Assembly (NCBI GenBank): GCA_018402135.1
Contig: JAGYJF010000003.1
Location: 971,703-1,035,702, forward strand
Direction: 5' to 3'
Origin: Flavobacteriaceae bacterium
Lineage (GTDB): Bacteria; Bacteroidota; Bacteroidia; Flavobacteriales; Flavobacteriaceae
DNA length: 64,000 nucleotides
The notes beneath the pieces were generated by a model. That model was not told the DNA's origin. It saw only the letters and a list, made by a program, of their open reading frames with translations, and searched no databases. The translations under genes were made by a program, and so were the position numbers. The stretch's first letter is position 1. Each line of letters begins with the position of its first letter. This document shows positions 17,401 to 27,823 of this stretch, piece by piece.

Positions 17401-18669
17401 TTACTGCTTCAAAAATTTTAAGGTTTTTCGTCCAGTGTTGGTGTGAACATTTAAAAAATAGCTACCAGCTGATAAGTTGTCAACTTTAAACTGATAATTT
17501 TTTGTTTGCTTAAAATATATTAGGTCTCGAGCTAGTTGTTCAATAAAGCGCCCTTGTATGTCGTAAATTTCTATTACAATATTATCAGAAGATTCAAAGG
17601 TGATGTTCAAATCTAGAACTTCCTTAATGGGGTTTTCAACAATAGAAATGGTAATAGCGGGCATTGTTTCAACTTCAAAAGCATTAATAGATAAAGAACC
17701 GTCGGAATATTTATAGATAGATGTGCCACAGCCATAAGCCAATCCTGAATTCAGTACAAAAATCCGATTTAAATTATTGCCAATTCCGGTATTTGTCCAA
17801 GTTTGTCCGCCGTCGTTGGTTTCGTAGAATCCTGTCGTATGTCCGCCCATCCAGCCTTTGGTTTCAGAAACAAAACCAACAGCCTGAATATCGGTCTCCG
17901 GTGCGTCAAAATTTTGCCAGGTACTGCCGCTGTCATTACTTTTTATGAGTTTGCCTAAATGTGGCGCCACCGATGAAACAGCTCCGAAAATTATATCAGG
18001 ATTGGATTCTAATGCTTGTAATTTCCAAACATATTCCCCTGGGACATTAGAGTTGTAAATTTCAGCCCAGGTCGCACCACCGTCTTCGGTTTTTAGCAAA
18101 CATGCACCGTTGTTGTTTTGACCACCGGTATAACCAATTTGCTCGTCTAGAAATAAAATTTCAACTAAGGCTGTGGCATAATCGGACATATCGGTATGTA
18201 CCCAGTTCACGCCAGCATCAGTAGATTTTATAATAAAAGCAGGTCCGAAAAACGCACCACAGCCATACACGCTGGTTTCTCCTGAGGTATCTAATCCACA
18301 TATGGCCAAAGGATTTGGAGTGATATTGGTAACGGTTTCCCAATTTTCGCCGCCATCAATTGTTTTTAAAAATAAACTATTTAAAGTGCCTACAAAACCA
18401 ATGTTTTCATTTAAAAATTCGATATTTCTAAAATAAAAAGCACCACCTAAATCTGCTTCATTTAGTTGTTCTTCCCAAGTTGTGCCGCCATCAATGGTCT
18501 TATAAACTGACGCAAAAAAACCGTTAGCCGCCCAGCCTATATTGTCATTTAAAAAAAATACGTCATCAAATCGCTGACCGCTGGTATTATCGTCAATATT
18601 GGTTTGCTGCCAAGTTTGGCCTTGAAGCCAAGCTACAGAAAGTAGAAAAACTAAAGCTAAAAATTTCAT
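17401..18669 (-). CDS. T9SS cargo with Ycf48/BNR-like repeats and type A sorting domain
   Basis: A secreted protein of 422 residues. A signal peptide (MKFLALVFLLSVAWLQGQ) is followed by about six beta-propeller blades, each with a W/G-rich segment such as IGWAANGFFASVYKTIDGGTTW, NIGFVGT...KTIDGGENW, IIKSTDAGVNW, LLKTEDGGATW and YETNDGGQTW. This is the BNR/Ycf48-like photosystem assembly factor pattern. The C-terminal 80 residues are a T9SS type A sorting domain (EIYDIQGRFIEQLA ... LSAGSYFLNVHTNTGRKTLKFLKQ), which directs export through the type IX machinery to the surface or medium. No catalytic site is apparent. Confidence 0.88.
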   Translation of the reverse strand: MKFLALVFLLSVAWLQGQTWQQTNIDDNTSGQRFDDVFFLNDNIGWAANGFFASVYKTIDGGTTWEEQLNEADLGGAFYFRNIEFLNENIGFVGTLNSLFLKTIDGGENWETVTNITPNPLAICGLDTSGETSVYGCGAFFGPAFIIKSTDAGVNWVHTDMSDYATALVEILFLDEQIGYTGGQNNNGACLLKTEDGGATWAEIYNSNVPGEYVWKLQALESNPDIIFGAVSSVAPHLGKLIKSNDSGSTWQNFDAPETDIQAVGFVSETKGWMGGHTTGFYETNDGGQTWTNTGIGNNLNRIFVLNSGLAYGCGTSIYKYSDGSLSINAFEVETMPAITISIVENPIKEVLDLNITFESSDNIVIEIYDIQGRFIEQLARDLIYFKQTKNYQFKVDNLSAGSYFLNVHTNTGRKTLKFLKQ

Positions 18670-18821
18670 TTTGTAAATATAACTAACTTAATCAATTAAT
18701 TTAAGTTATAAAATATATGTTTAATTCATTTTATAATTACAAATTGAAACTAATATATAGTTTATGGTTTTATATATGAAAGTTAAAATTCACTTTTGCA
18801 TAGAAAAAATAATTAAAAGTT

Positions 18822-20486
18822 ATGTGTGGAATTGTTTGTGCTTTTGATCTGAAGCAAAAATCTGAAGATTTAAGACCTCAATTGTTAGAAATGTCCAAAA
18901 TTATCCGTCATCGCGGTCCGGATTGGAGCGGTATTTACAGTAATGACAAGGCTATTTTGGCTCATGAACGTTTGGCTATTGTAGATCCAGCTTCTGGAAA
19001 ACAGCCTTTATTGAGTGCGGATAAAAAACTCATTTTGGCAGCCAATGGCGAAATTTACAACCATCGTTCCTTGCGCAAACAGTTTGATGGAAAATATGAA
19101 TTTCAAACAGAAAGCGACTGCGAAGTCATTTTGGCCTTATACCAAGAAAAAGGCGTTGATTTTATTGATGAGATGAATGGTATTTTTGGTTTTGCCATCT
19201 ATGATGTTGAAAAAGATGAATACTTTATTGCTCGCGATCACATGGGTATTATTCCACTTTATATCGGCTGGGATAAAAATGGAACCTTTTATGTAGCGTC
19301 CGAGTTAAAAGCTTTGGAAGGCTATTGCACAAAAATCGAATTATTTCCGCCAGGACATTACATGAGCAGTAAAGATGGAAAGTTTGTTAAATGGTATCAC
19401 CGAGAATGGACAGAATACGATGCTGTAAAAGACAACGAAACAAGTATTGCTAAAATTAAAGAAGCGCTTGAAGCGGCAGTACATCGGCAATTAATGAGTG
19501 ATGTACCATACGGCGTGTTGCTTTCTGGTGGATTAGATTCTTCTGTTACTTCGGCCATAGCTAAAAAATATGCTGAGAAACGCATCGAATCTGATGATAC
19601 CCAAGCGGCTTGGTGGCCACAATTGCACAGTTTTTCTGTGGGATTAGAAGGTTCGCCAGATTTAGCAGCTGCCAGAAAAGTGGCAGATCATATCGGGACC
19701 ATTCATCATGAAATTAAGTTTACCATTCAAGAAGGTTTAGACGCTATCAAAGATGTGATCTATAATTTAGAAACTTACGATATAACAACCGTTAGAGCAT
19801 CAACACCAATGTATTTAATGGCTAGAGTTATAAAATCTATGGGTATCAAAATGGTGTTATCAGGTGAAGGTGCCGATGAACTTTTTGGCGGTTATCTTTA
19901 TTTTCACAAAGCACCAAATGCTAGGGAATTTCACGAAGAAACCGTACGTAAATTGAGCAAGCTTCACATGTACGATTGCTTGCGGGCTAATAAAAGTTTG
20001 GCAGCTTGGGGTATTGAAGGTCGTGTGCCATTTTTAGACAAAGAATTTATAGATGTCGCCATGCGAATCAACCCACAAGATAAAATGATAAACGGCGAAC
20101 GCATGGAAAAATGGGTGGTGCGTAAAGCCTTCGAAGATATGCTACCAGCAAGCGTGGCTTGGAGACAAAAAGAACAATTTAGCGATGGTGTTGGTTACAG
20201 TTGGATTGATACCTTAAAAGAAGTAGTTGCTAAAGAAGTTACTGATGAACAATTGGCAAATGCCAAATACAAGTTTCCATTGCAAACACCAACCAGTAAA
20301 GAAGAATTTTACTACCGTTCTATTTTTGCAGACCACTTTCCAAGTGACGCTGCCGCTATGTGTGTGCCACAAGAACCAAGTGTAGCTTGTAGCACCAAAA
20401 TTGCTTTAGAATGGGACGAGGCTTTTAAAAACATGAACGATCCTAGTGGTAGGGCAGTAGCTAGAGTACATACGGATGCTTATTGA
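18822..20486 (+). CDS. asnB: Asparagine synthetase B, glutamine-hydrolysing
   Basis: A 554-residue two-domain enzyme. The class II glutaminase domain begins MCGIVCAFD, where Cys2 becomes the N-terminal nucleophile after Met removal, and includes RHRGPDWSGIY, AHERLAIVDP and AANGEIYNH. The synthetase domain has the PP-loop LLSGGLDSSVTSAIAK, SFSVGLEGSPDLAAARKVA and VLSGEGADELFGGYLYFHKAP. It forms asparagine from aspartate, ATP and glutamine nitrogen. Length and motifs are complete. A 152-bp AT-rich leader precedes it and no same-strand partner lies close, so it appears monocistronic. Confidence 0.97.
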   Translation: MCGIVCAFDLKQKSEDLRPQLLEMSKIIRHRGPDWSGIYSNDKAILAHERLAIVDPASGKQPLLSADKKLILAANGEIYNHRSLRKQFDGKYEFQTESDCEVILALYQEKGVDFIDEMNGIFGFAIYDVEKDEYFIARDHMGIIPLYIGWDKNGTFYVASELKALEGYCTKIELFPPGHYMSSKDGKFVKWYHREWTEYDAVKDNETSIAKIKEALEAAVHRQLMSDVPYGVLLSGGLDSSVTSAIAKKYAEKRIESDDTQAAWWPQLHSFSVGLEGSPDLAAARKVADHIGTIHHEIKFTIQEGLDAIKDVIYNLETYDITTVRASTPMYLMARVIKSMGIKMVLSGEGADELFGGYLYFHKAPNAREFHEETVRKLSKLHMYDCLRANKSLAAWGIEGRVPFLDKEFIDVAMRINPQDKMINGERMEKWVVRKAFEDMLPASVAWRQKEQFSDGVGYSWIDTLKEVVAKEVTDEQLANAKYKFPLQTPTSKEEFYYRSIFADHFPSDAAAMCVPQEPSVACSTKIALEWDEAFKNMNDPSGRAVARVHTDAY

Positions 20487-20620
20487 TTTTTTTTGAAATA
20501 ATTTTTTCGCTAAAAATTAATGTTGAAAATGAACATATTTTATTTAAACATTCAAGCACTTAAAACTTTTAAAATTCATTAAATAAATGCACTGTAAATT
20601 ATGATTTTAAAATAAACAAA

Positions 20621-21717
20621 TTAAAATGTATATCCAATTCTCAAATCAAAAAAATCTGCTACATACCTATGTGCTTTAAGGCTAAAACCTGCAAAGAAAT
20701 GTTTATTAAAATTATAAAATAAGCTGTAGCGCTGGTATACATCATCATTAATTCGGAAATCGTTAAAATAATAGATTCCAAGCTCTTGACTAAAGGTCAC
20801 TTTTCCTAACCAAAATTCATGACCAAGCAATGCTGATGCTTGAACAAAATTAGTATCAATGCCATCTAAATTTATTTGTTCCTTTCTAGAATAATCAAGA
20901 ATTATTTCTGTGCCCGCAGTTAAGGCGCTTCGGCCTCCAAGCCAACGGCTATACTTACCCATAAAACCAAAAACATAAAATTTATCTTTATCGCCTACAT
21001 TGGCATTACTCCAGCCAGAAAAATGGGCAATGCTGAATCGTTCTTTGATTTCTGGGGGTTTTCTGTCGCCGATCTTCTCTAAATTAGGATAATCTACAGG
21101 ACTTAGACTCTTACTAACGCCGAAGCTCAAGGATGGAAAATTTAGTCCTTTGTTTGGAGCCCTTATACCACCATTTGACGTGTGGTTATACTTGGCGGCA
21201 AGCCTAAGGTTCCAAGAATCTGTTAAGCGATAATTAAAACCTAAGCCAACCATAACTGCAAAACTAAGATTTGTACTATAGGTCTCATTTAAAGGATTAG
21301 TGACTTCGTTATAAGGCTTCGTTAAATAAGCGCCACCTAGACCCATTCTAAAAAAAAGATTAGTTTTTTTTGGGTTCTAAAGTAGGGTTCAACATAGCTC
21401 ATGATCAAAATACCATTGCCTAATACATCTTGGTTGTCCAAATTCCATAGTGCGAGGTCTATTCCTATCCTTGGAAAACAATTACAGAATTCCCAAGCGT
21501 TCTGCGTGAGTAATAACTGGCTCCAATCTATACTAATTGCGGAAGGGTAAGCATTGCCAATTTCTCTTAAAGAGGATGTGTGCTTTAAAATAAATCCATA
21601 ATCGACATTTACTCCGATAATAGTTGGATTTTTTACAAATTTTGTTGAATCTGACTGACTTAAAGTAAAATTTATACAAAGTACAGAGATGATTAAGTAC
21701 AGCCAAATTCTTTCCAT
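20621..21717 (-). pseudogene. PagL-like acyloxyacyl hydrolase (lipid A deacylase), frame broken at an A8 run
   Basis: Two adjacent frames make one protein. The first (21717 down to 21337) gives signal peptide MERIWLYLIISVLCINFTLSQ and 105 further residues up to YVEPYF; the second (open upstream of 21346) continues NLFFRMGLGGAYLTKPYNE with KYNHTSNGGIRAPNKGLNFPS and a C-terminal barrel. The His-Ser pair in YNHTSNGG matches the PagL catalytic dyad. Adding one base to the 8-A run (minus strand; T run 21364-21371) restores a single frame of about 366 residues. As read, neither fragment is likely to fold into the outer-membrane barrel. A homopolymer slip or a sequencing error are both possible. Confidence 0.8.
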
Positions 21718-21795
21718 TTCAGACTTTAAAATTTTATATCTAAGAGTGGCATAAATAATTGGTTTGAATATATGAAGCCAGAGTTTTTTGAAGTT

Positions 21796-23121
21796 CTATT
21801 TTTTGATAGAAATTAAAATTAAATCCTCTTGAGGCGCCACTAAATATTCTGCGCCATTTTCAGTAACAACAGCCATTTCCTCTACAGAAATAGTTTTGAT
21901 TTTGCCATCATCTAGTTTCCAAGCATGAAAACCGTCAAAAGCGAAAGTCATTCCAGGTTTTATTGTTTTCTGACTTGCGGGTCGTACATGTGACTCTTGT
22001 GAACCTCCAAGATTTGGACCGACATCATGGGCTACATACCCAACAGGATGCCCCGTGCTCCACATCACATATTCAGATCCTGCTTTTCTCATTAAAACAC
22101 GTTGTGACATATCAACATCAACGCCTCGAGCTCCTGGTTTCATAGCGGCTAAAGCGGCTCTGTTAGCTGCTTTTCCGCTATTCCAGTAATGTTTAATATC
22201 ATCAGGTGCCTCGGTTTCACCTTTTTTAAGCACATAAGCAAATCGTTGAATATCACTCACCCAGCGGTTATAAATTTTAATACCAAAATCAATTTGAATA
22301 ATATCACCAGGTAAAATGACTTTATCTGTGGCATGAGAATGTCCGCGATCTGGTCCGGAATTGACATTTGGATTCTGATTAGGAGACCAACCATCAGAGA
22401 CACCGTAAGCACTCATTTTTTCTTTAAGAAATCGTGCAACATCAGCATCGGTAGTTTTGCCTGGAACTACTTGCTGATAAGCTTCAATTTGCCAATCTGC
22501 GGTGAGCTGAGCAGCTTTACGCAATAGTTCAACCTCTTCAGGAAGTTTAATCGATAACCATTCATACACAACTTCAGTAGAGGAAACCAATCGTTCTGAA
22601 AGTTCACCTAATTGAGATTCTAAATCTTTGAATTGTGTATAAGATAAGCCATCTGCCATGGCATTACTTGTCGAGGTATTTAAAGCTATTGTTTTAAAAT
22701 CTTTCTCTTTTATAAATTCAATAGCCATACCAATCGTTGAAATTCCTCGCTCAACAGAAACGACTCTGTCGTGGATATCCAATTCATCCAAAGCTGTACT
22801 TTCACCTGATGGCGAAAAGACAATAGAATGAAAACCTTCTAGATCATTGTAGAATAAAAAAGTTGCCGTGCCACCAGCATTTTCTCCGCCAATATGATCT
22901 GCTAAAGGGTCGTTGTTGTTTTCTCTACAAATAATCAACCAGCAATCAACATTTGTAGTCTTTAGCGCCTGAGGTAAAAGTGTTTTTATGCGTTGTTTTC
23001 TTATGTCCGGCCATGGATTTTCACCCCATATTTCTGAAGGTTTAATAGTGGACTCTTGTACGGTATTGCAATTGAAAAATATAAACAGACAGGAAATAAT
23101 TAGAATTTGAAGGTTTTTCAT
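21796..23121 (-). CDS. M24-family metallopeptidase lipoprotein (Xaa-Pro peptidase-like)
   Basis: A 441-residue exported protein with a lipoprotein signal (ILIISCLFIFFNCN; Cys near residue 19). The C-terminal half is a pita-bread M24 domain: metal ligands Asp in IQIDFGIKI and Asp in WVSDIQRFAY, His in GHPVGYVAHDVGP, and the final Glu in VEEMAVVTENG. The fourth ligand, normally Glu in an EPG-like motif, aligns with FAFDGFHAW and is Asp. The N-terminal half is a creatinase-like domain. The likely role is cleavage of peptides with a proline-type bond in the periplasm, but the Asp change could alter metal use. It starts 375 bp from gyrB, divergently. Confidence 0.85.
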   Translation of the reverse strand: MKNLQILIISCLFIFFNCNTVQESTIKPSEIWGENPWPDIRKQRIKTLLPQALKTTNVDCWLIICRENNNDPLADHIGGENAGGTATFLFYNDLEGFHSIVFSPSGESTALDELDIHDRVVSVERGISTIGMAIEFIKEKDFKTIALNTSTSNAMADGLSYTQFKDLESQLGELSERLVSSTEVVYEWLSIKLPEEVELLRKAAQLTADWQIEAYQQVVPGKTTDADVARFLKEKMSAYGVSDGWSPNQNPNVNSGPDRGHSHATDKVILPGDIIQIDFGIKIYNRWVSDIQRFAYVLKKGETEAPDDIKHYWNSGKAANRAALAAMKPGARGVDVDMSQRVLMRKAGSEYVMWSTGHPVGYVAHDVGPNLGGSQESHVRPASQKTIKPGMTFAFDGFHAWKLDDGKIKTISVEEMAVVTENGAEYLVAPQEDLILISIKK

Positions 23122-23393
23122 CTTGATGGATTATGATTTCTTAATAAATATATAACTAAGATTTCAATATTAAAAGTAAAACGTTTTTATACTTCCTAAT
23201 AATAATCATTTCAAGTGTTGCATCGATCACAACAATTTTCAATATTTCACGTCTAAGCGACTTTTGTTAAGTTTAATTTCTAGACTCTTTAAAACAGTAA
23301 CGAAATCGAATTTAAGGTCATTTTTAAGCGATTTAAGACACTTTCTAGTTTTTAACAAATGTTGATAATTTATCGGCATAGCAGTGGAAATTG
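23122..23393. other. Intergenic part of the M24 / gyrB gap
   Basis: The AT-rich stretch between the divergent M24 and gyrB genes. I see no reading frame, RNA gene or clear repeat here; the M24 promoter should lie near 23122-23180. The gyrB promoter and leader hairpin at 23394-23462 are listed separately. Confidence 0.5.
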
Positions 23394-23424
23394 TTTTAAA
23401 TAACTTAGTTTATTCTTATCTTTG
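23394..23424 (+). promoter_or_regulatory. gyrB promoter
   Basis: A TTTT element at 23394-23397 (or TTG at 23391), a 19-base spacer and a perfect -7 box TATCTTTG at 23417-23424, 71 bases before the gyrB ATG. Confidence 0.7.
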
Positions 23425-23436
23425 TAGGTATCGAAT

Positions 23437-23462
23437 AAATGATGCACCTGCATCATTTTTTT
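23437..23462 (+). promoter_or_regulatory. Terminator-like hairpin in the gyrB leader (possible attenuator)
   Basis: Perfect 10-bp arms AAATGATGCA and TGCATCATTT separated by CC, followed by further Ts to 23462. It sits between the promoter and the start codon, so it would form in the mRNA leader. Confidence 0.55.
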
Positions 23463-23471
23463 ATGACCTAA

Positions 23472-25435
<1,964 letters not shown>

Positions 25436-25451
25436 TTAAAATTAAGTAACG

Positions 25452-25484
25452 AAAAAAAAGGCACTCCTTCGTGGGTGTTTTTTT
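25452..25484 (+). terminator. gyrB terminator
   Basis: A-run, stem around CACTC / GGGTG closed by a TTCG-type loop, then a run of seven Ts, 17 bases after the restored gyrB stop. Its position supports 25433-25435 as the true gene end. Confidence 0.75.
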
Positions 25485-25578
25485 GTGGTAATCAACAAGA
25501 TAAAATGCAATAAAAATCGATGAAATGCGTTTTTGGTAATAGAATTTATTTAAATTAGCTTTACTAATTGGCAGTATC

Positions 25579-26625
25579 ATGAAAAATATTTTACTAATCG
25601 TTACAGCGGTTCTTGGTCTAAATTCGTCACAAGCGCAAGAATTAGAGTCTATACTTCTAGCAGCAGACGATGCTGGCTTATTAACTGAAAATTATCTCAA
25701 TCCAGCAATGAAAGGATTAATGTATAGTGTAAATGGTGGCTGGTATACAACAGGGAAAACACATAAAAAATTTGGTTTTGACATCACTATCAGTGCTAAT
25801 GTTTCTTTAGTGCCTAGTTCAGATGAATTTTTTAGATTCACGCAAAGTGATTACACCTTTGTAAGCTTGCCAAATAACGAGTCTCAAATTCCAACAGTTA
25901 TGAGCCAGAGTTCAACTGAAACGGATGTAGATATTAGAATTCCAAATGGTGATGGTAGTTTCAAAGTAGCAAGTTTTAGCATGCCTGGCGGAATAGGTTC
26001 GGATTTACCTTTATATGCTGTACCATCTCCTATGGTACAAATAGGATTGGGCTTACCCACGAAAACAGATTTGAAAATACGTTATGTGCCTAATATTGCT
26101 TTTGACGACGACTTCGAAAGCGGACTTATTGGAATTGGGCTTCAGCATGATATTACACAGTATTTTGGTCCAATGGAAAATCTACCCTTAAGTATTTCTG
26201 TTTTAGGCGCGTTCACAACTTTAAAAGCATCGTATAATATCAATCAAGAAGATTTTACGGACAATGTATCTGTAAGTAATGGTGAAGCTGAATTTAAATT
26301 GAATGCCTACACCATTCAGGCCATTGCTTCTTTAGATTTTAAACTTATCACTTTTTATGGTAGTGTTGGGTATAATGGTGGAAAAACTACCACAAAAATG
26401 AAAGGTGATTACACCCTAACTTACGATGTGGAAGATTCCAATGGAAATCAAATTGGTACGGTTAACGAAAGTATTACCGACCCATTAAATTTGGGATTTA
26501 ATATCAATGGAATGCGCGCAACTTTAGGAACAAGACTTAACCTTGCTTTCTTTAAAATATTTGCCGATTATTCACTTCAAGAATATAATACCGTAAGTGC
26601 AGGTATTGCCTTAAGTTTTAGATAA
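25579..26625 (+). CDS. DUF6588-family outer-membrane protein
   Basis: A 348-residue exported protein with signal peptide MKNILLIVTAVLGLNSSQAQ. The mature part alternates polar and hydrophobic residues as in a beta-barrel: LYAVPSPMVQIGLGLPTKTDLKIRY, GLIGIGLQHDITQYFGP and the final NLAFFKIFADYSLQEYNTVSAGIALSFR, ending in an aromatic residue, as outer-membrane barrels do. I recognise the arrangement as DUF6588, a Flavobacteriia family with no known function, often between gyrB and mdh. It lies between two terminators, so it is transcribed on its own or with weak coupling to mdh. Confidence 0.82.
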   Translation: MKNILLIVTAVLGLNSSQAQELESILLAADDAGLLTENYLNPAMKGLMYSVNGGWYTTGKTHKKFGFDITISANVSLVPSSDEFFRFTQSDYTFVSLPNNESQIPTVMSQSSTETDVDIRIPNGDGSFKVASFSMPGGIGSDLPLYAVPSPMVQIGLGLPTKTDLKIRYVPNIAFDDDFESGLIGIGLQHDITQYFGPMENLPLSISVLGAFTTLKASYNINQEDFTDNVSVSNGEAEFKLNAYTIQAIASLDFKLITFYGSVGYNGGKTTTKMKGDYTLTYDVEDSNGNQIGTVNESITDPLNLGFNINGMRATLGTRLNLAFFKIFADYSLQEYNTVSAGIALSFR

Positions 26626-26699
26626 TAATTGGGTTTTTACATGGGATTATTTACGCAACAATATCAATGAAATAGCTTCCTTTTAAGGGTTTTTATTCG

Positions 26700-26707
26700 T
26701 AATTTTG
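26700..26707 (+). promoter_or_regulatory. mdh -7 promoter box
   Basis: TAATTTTG, a perfect TAnnTTTG match, 46 bases before the mdh ATG. No clear -33 element. Confidence 0.5.
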
Positions 26708-26753
26708 TAATCCAATAAAATCGAAATTTAAACCATTAAAATAATTTAATCAT

Positions 26754-27680
26754 ATGAAAGTTACAGTAGTTGGAGCAGGAGCAGTAGGTGCAAGTTGTGC
26801 CGAATACATTGCCATCAAAAATTTTGCAAGTGAAGTAGTATTGCTAGATATTAAAGAAGGATATGCCGAAGGAAAAGCCATGGATTTAATGCAGTGCGCC
26901 TCCCTTAACGGATTCGATACGAAAATAACAGGAACCACTAACGATTATTCTAAAACAGCCAATAGCGACGTTTGTGTGATAACTTCAGGAATACCAAGAA
27001 AGCCAGGCATGACGCGCGAAGAGCTAATTGGTATTAATGCAGGAATTGTTAAAACTGTAGCTTCAAACTTGATTCAACACTCTCCAGATACCATATTAAT
27101 TGTTGTGAGCAACCCAATGGATACTATGACTTACTTGGCCCATAAAGCAACGGGTTTACCTAAACATAAAATAATTGGTATGGGTGGTGCTTTAGATTCT
27201 GCGCGTTTTAAATACAGATTGGCGGAAGCTTTAGAAGCTCCAATAAGTGATGTTGATGGTATGGTGATTGGCGGCCACAGTGATACAGGTATGGTGCCGT
27301 TAACCAGATTGGCCACAAGAAATAGTGTGCCCGTTTCAGCATTTTTATCAGAAGAAAGATTAAATCAAGTGAAAGAGGACACTAAAGTTGGTGGTGCAAC
27401 ACTTACTAAATTATTAGGAACCTCGGCTTGGTATGCGCCCGGTGCGGCTGTAAGCAGCATGGTGCAGGCTATAGGTTGTGATCAGAAAAAAATGTTTCCT
27501 TGCTCAGTTATGTTAGATGGTGAGTACGGCTTAAAAGATATTTGTATTGGTGTACCAGCCATTATAGGTAAAAATGGGGTTGAGAAAATAGTTGAAATAG
27601 AGTTAAGTAACGACGAAAAAGAACAAATAAAAAATAGTGCCGAAGGTGTTCAAGGTACCAACGCCTTATTAGATGTTTAA
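26754..27680 (+). CDS. mdh: Malate dehydrogenase
   Basis: NAD-dependent enzyme of the citric acid cycle, 308 residues, of the LDH-like group. The nucleotide-binding GxGxxG is VGAGAVGAS (residues 6-14), followed by LLDIKEGYAEGKAMDL with the Asp that selects NAD. Substrate-binding arginines are in SGIPRKPGMTREELI and in GGALDSARFKYRLAE; the catalytic His is in IGGHSDTGMVPL. The segment VVSNPMDTMTYLA is also typical. The length is normal. A strong terminator follows 35 bp later, and a -7 box precedes it, so mdh is its own transcription unit. Confidence 0.96.
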   Translation: MKVTVVGAGAVGASCAEYIAIKNFASEVVLLDIKEGYAEGKAMDLMQCASLNGFDTKITGTTNDYSKTANSDVCVITSGIPRKPGMTREELIGINAGIVKTVASNLIQHSPDTILIVVSNPMDTMTYLAHKATGLPKHKIIGMGGALDSARFKYRLAEALEAPISDVDGMVIGGHSDTGMVPLTRLATRNSVPVSAFLSEERLNQVKEDTKVGGATLTKLLGTSAWYAPGAAVSSMVQAIGCDQKKMFPCSVMLDGEYGLKDICIGVPAIIGKNGVEKIVEIELSNDEKEQIKNSAEGVQGTNALLDV

Positions 27681-27714
27681 GAATTTTTTATCTGAATCAT
27701 CAATTTATTGTAAC

Positions 27715-27743
27715 AAGAGTGGCCAGTTGGTCACTCTTTTTTT
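27715..27743 (+). terminator. mdh terminator
   Basis: Stem AAGAGTGGCCA / TGGTCACTCTT (11 bp, one G-T pair) with a tight GT loop and a T run. Confidence 0.9.
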
Positions 27744-27761
27744 ATAAATCATAGAATTGTA

Positions 27762-27792
27762 TTGTCATTTCTATATCGAAATCATATATTTG
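27762..27792 (+). promoter_or_regulatory. secDF promoter
   Basis: TTG at 27762-27764, a 20-base spacer and a perfect -7 box TATATTTG at 27785-27792, 31 bases before the ATG. Confidence 0.7.
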
Positions 27793-27823
27793 CACGTTTT
27801 AAAAAAATATAAATTCAACCATA

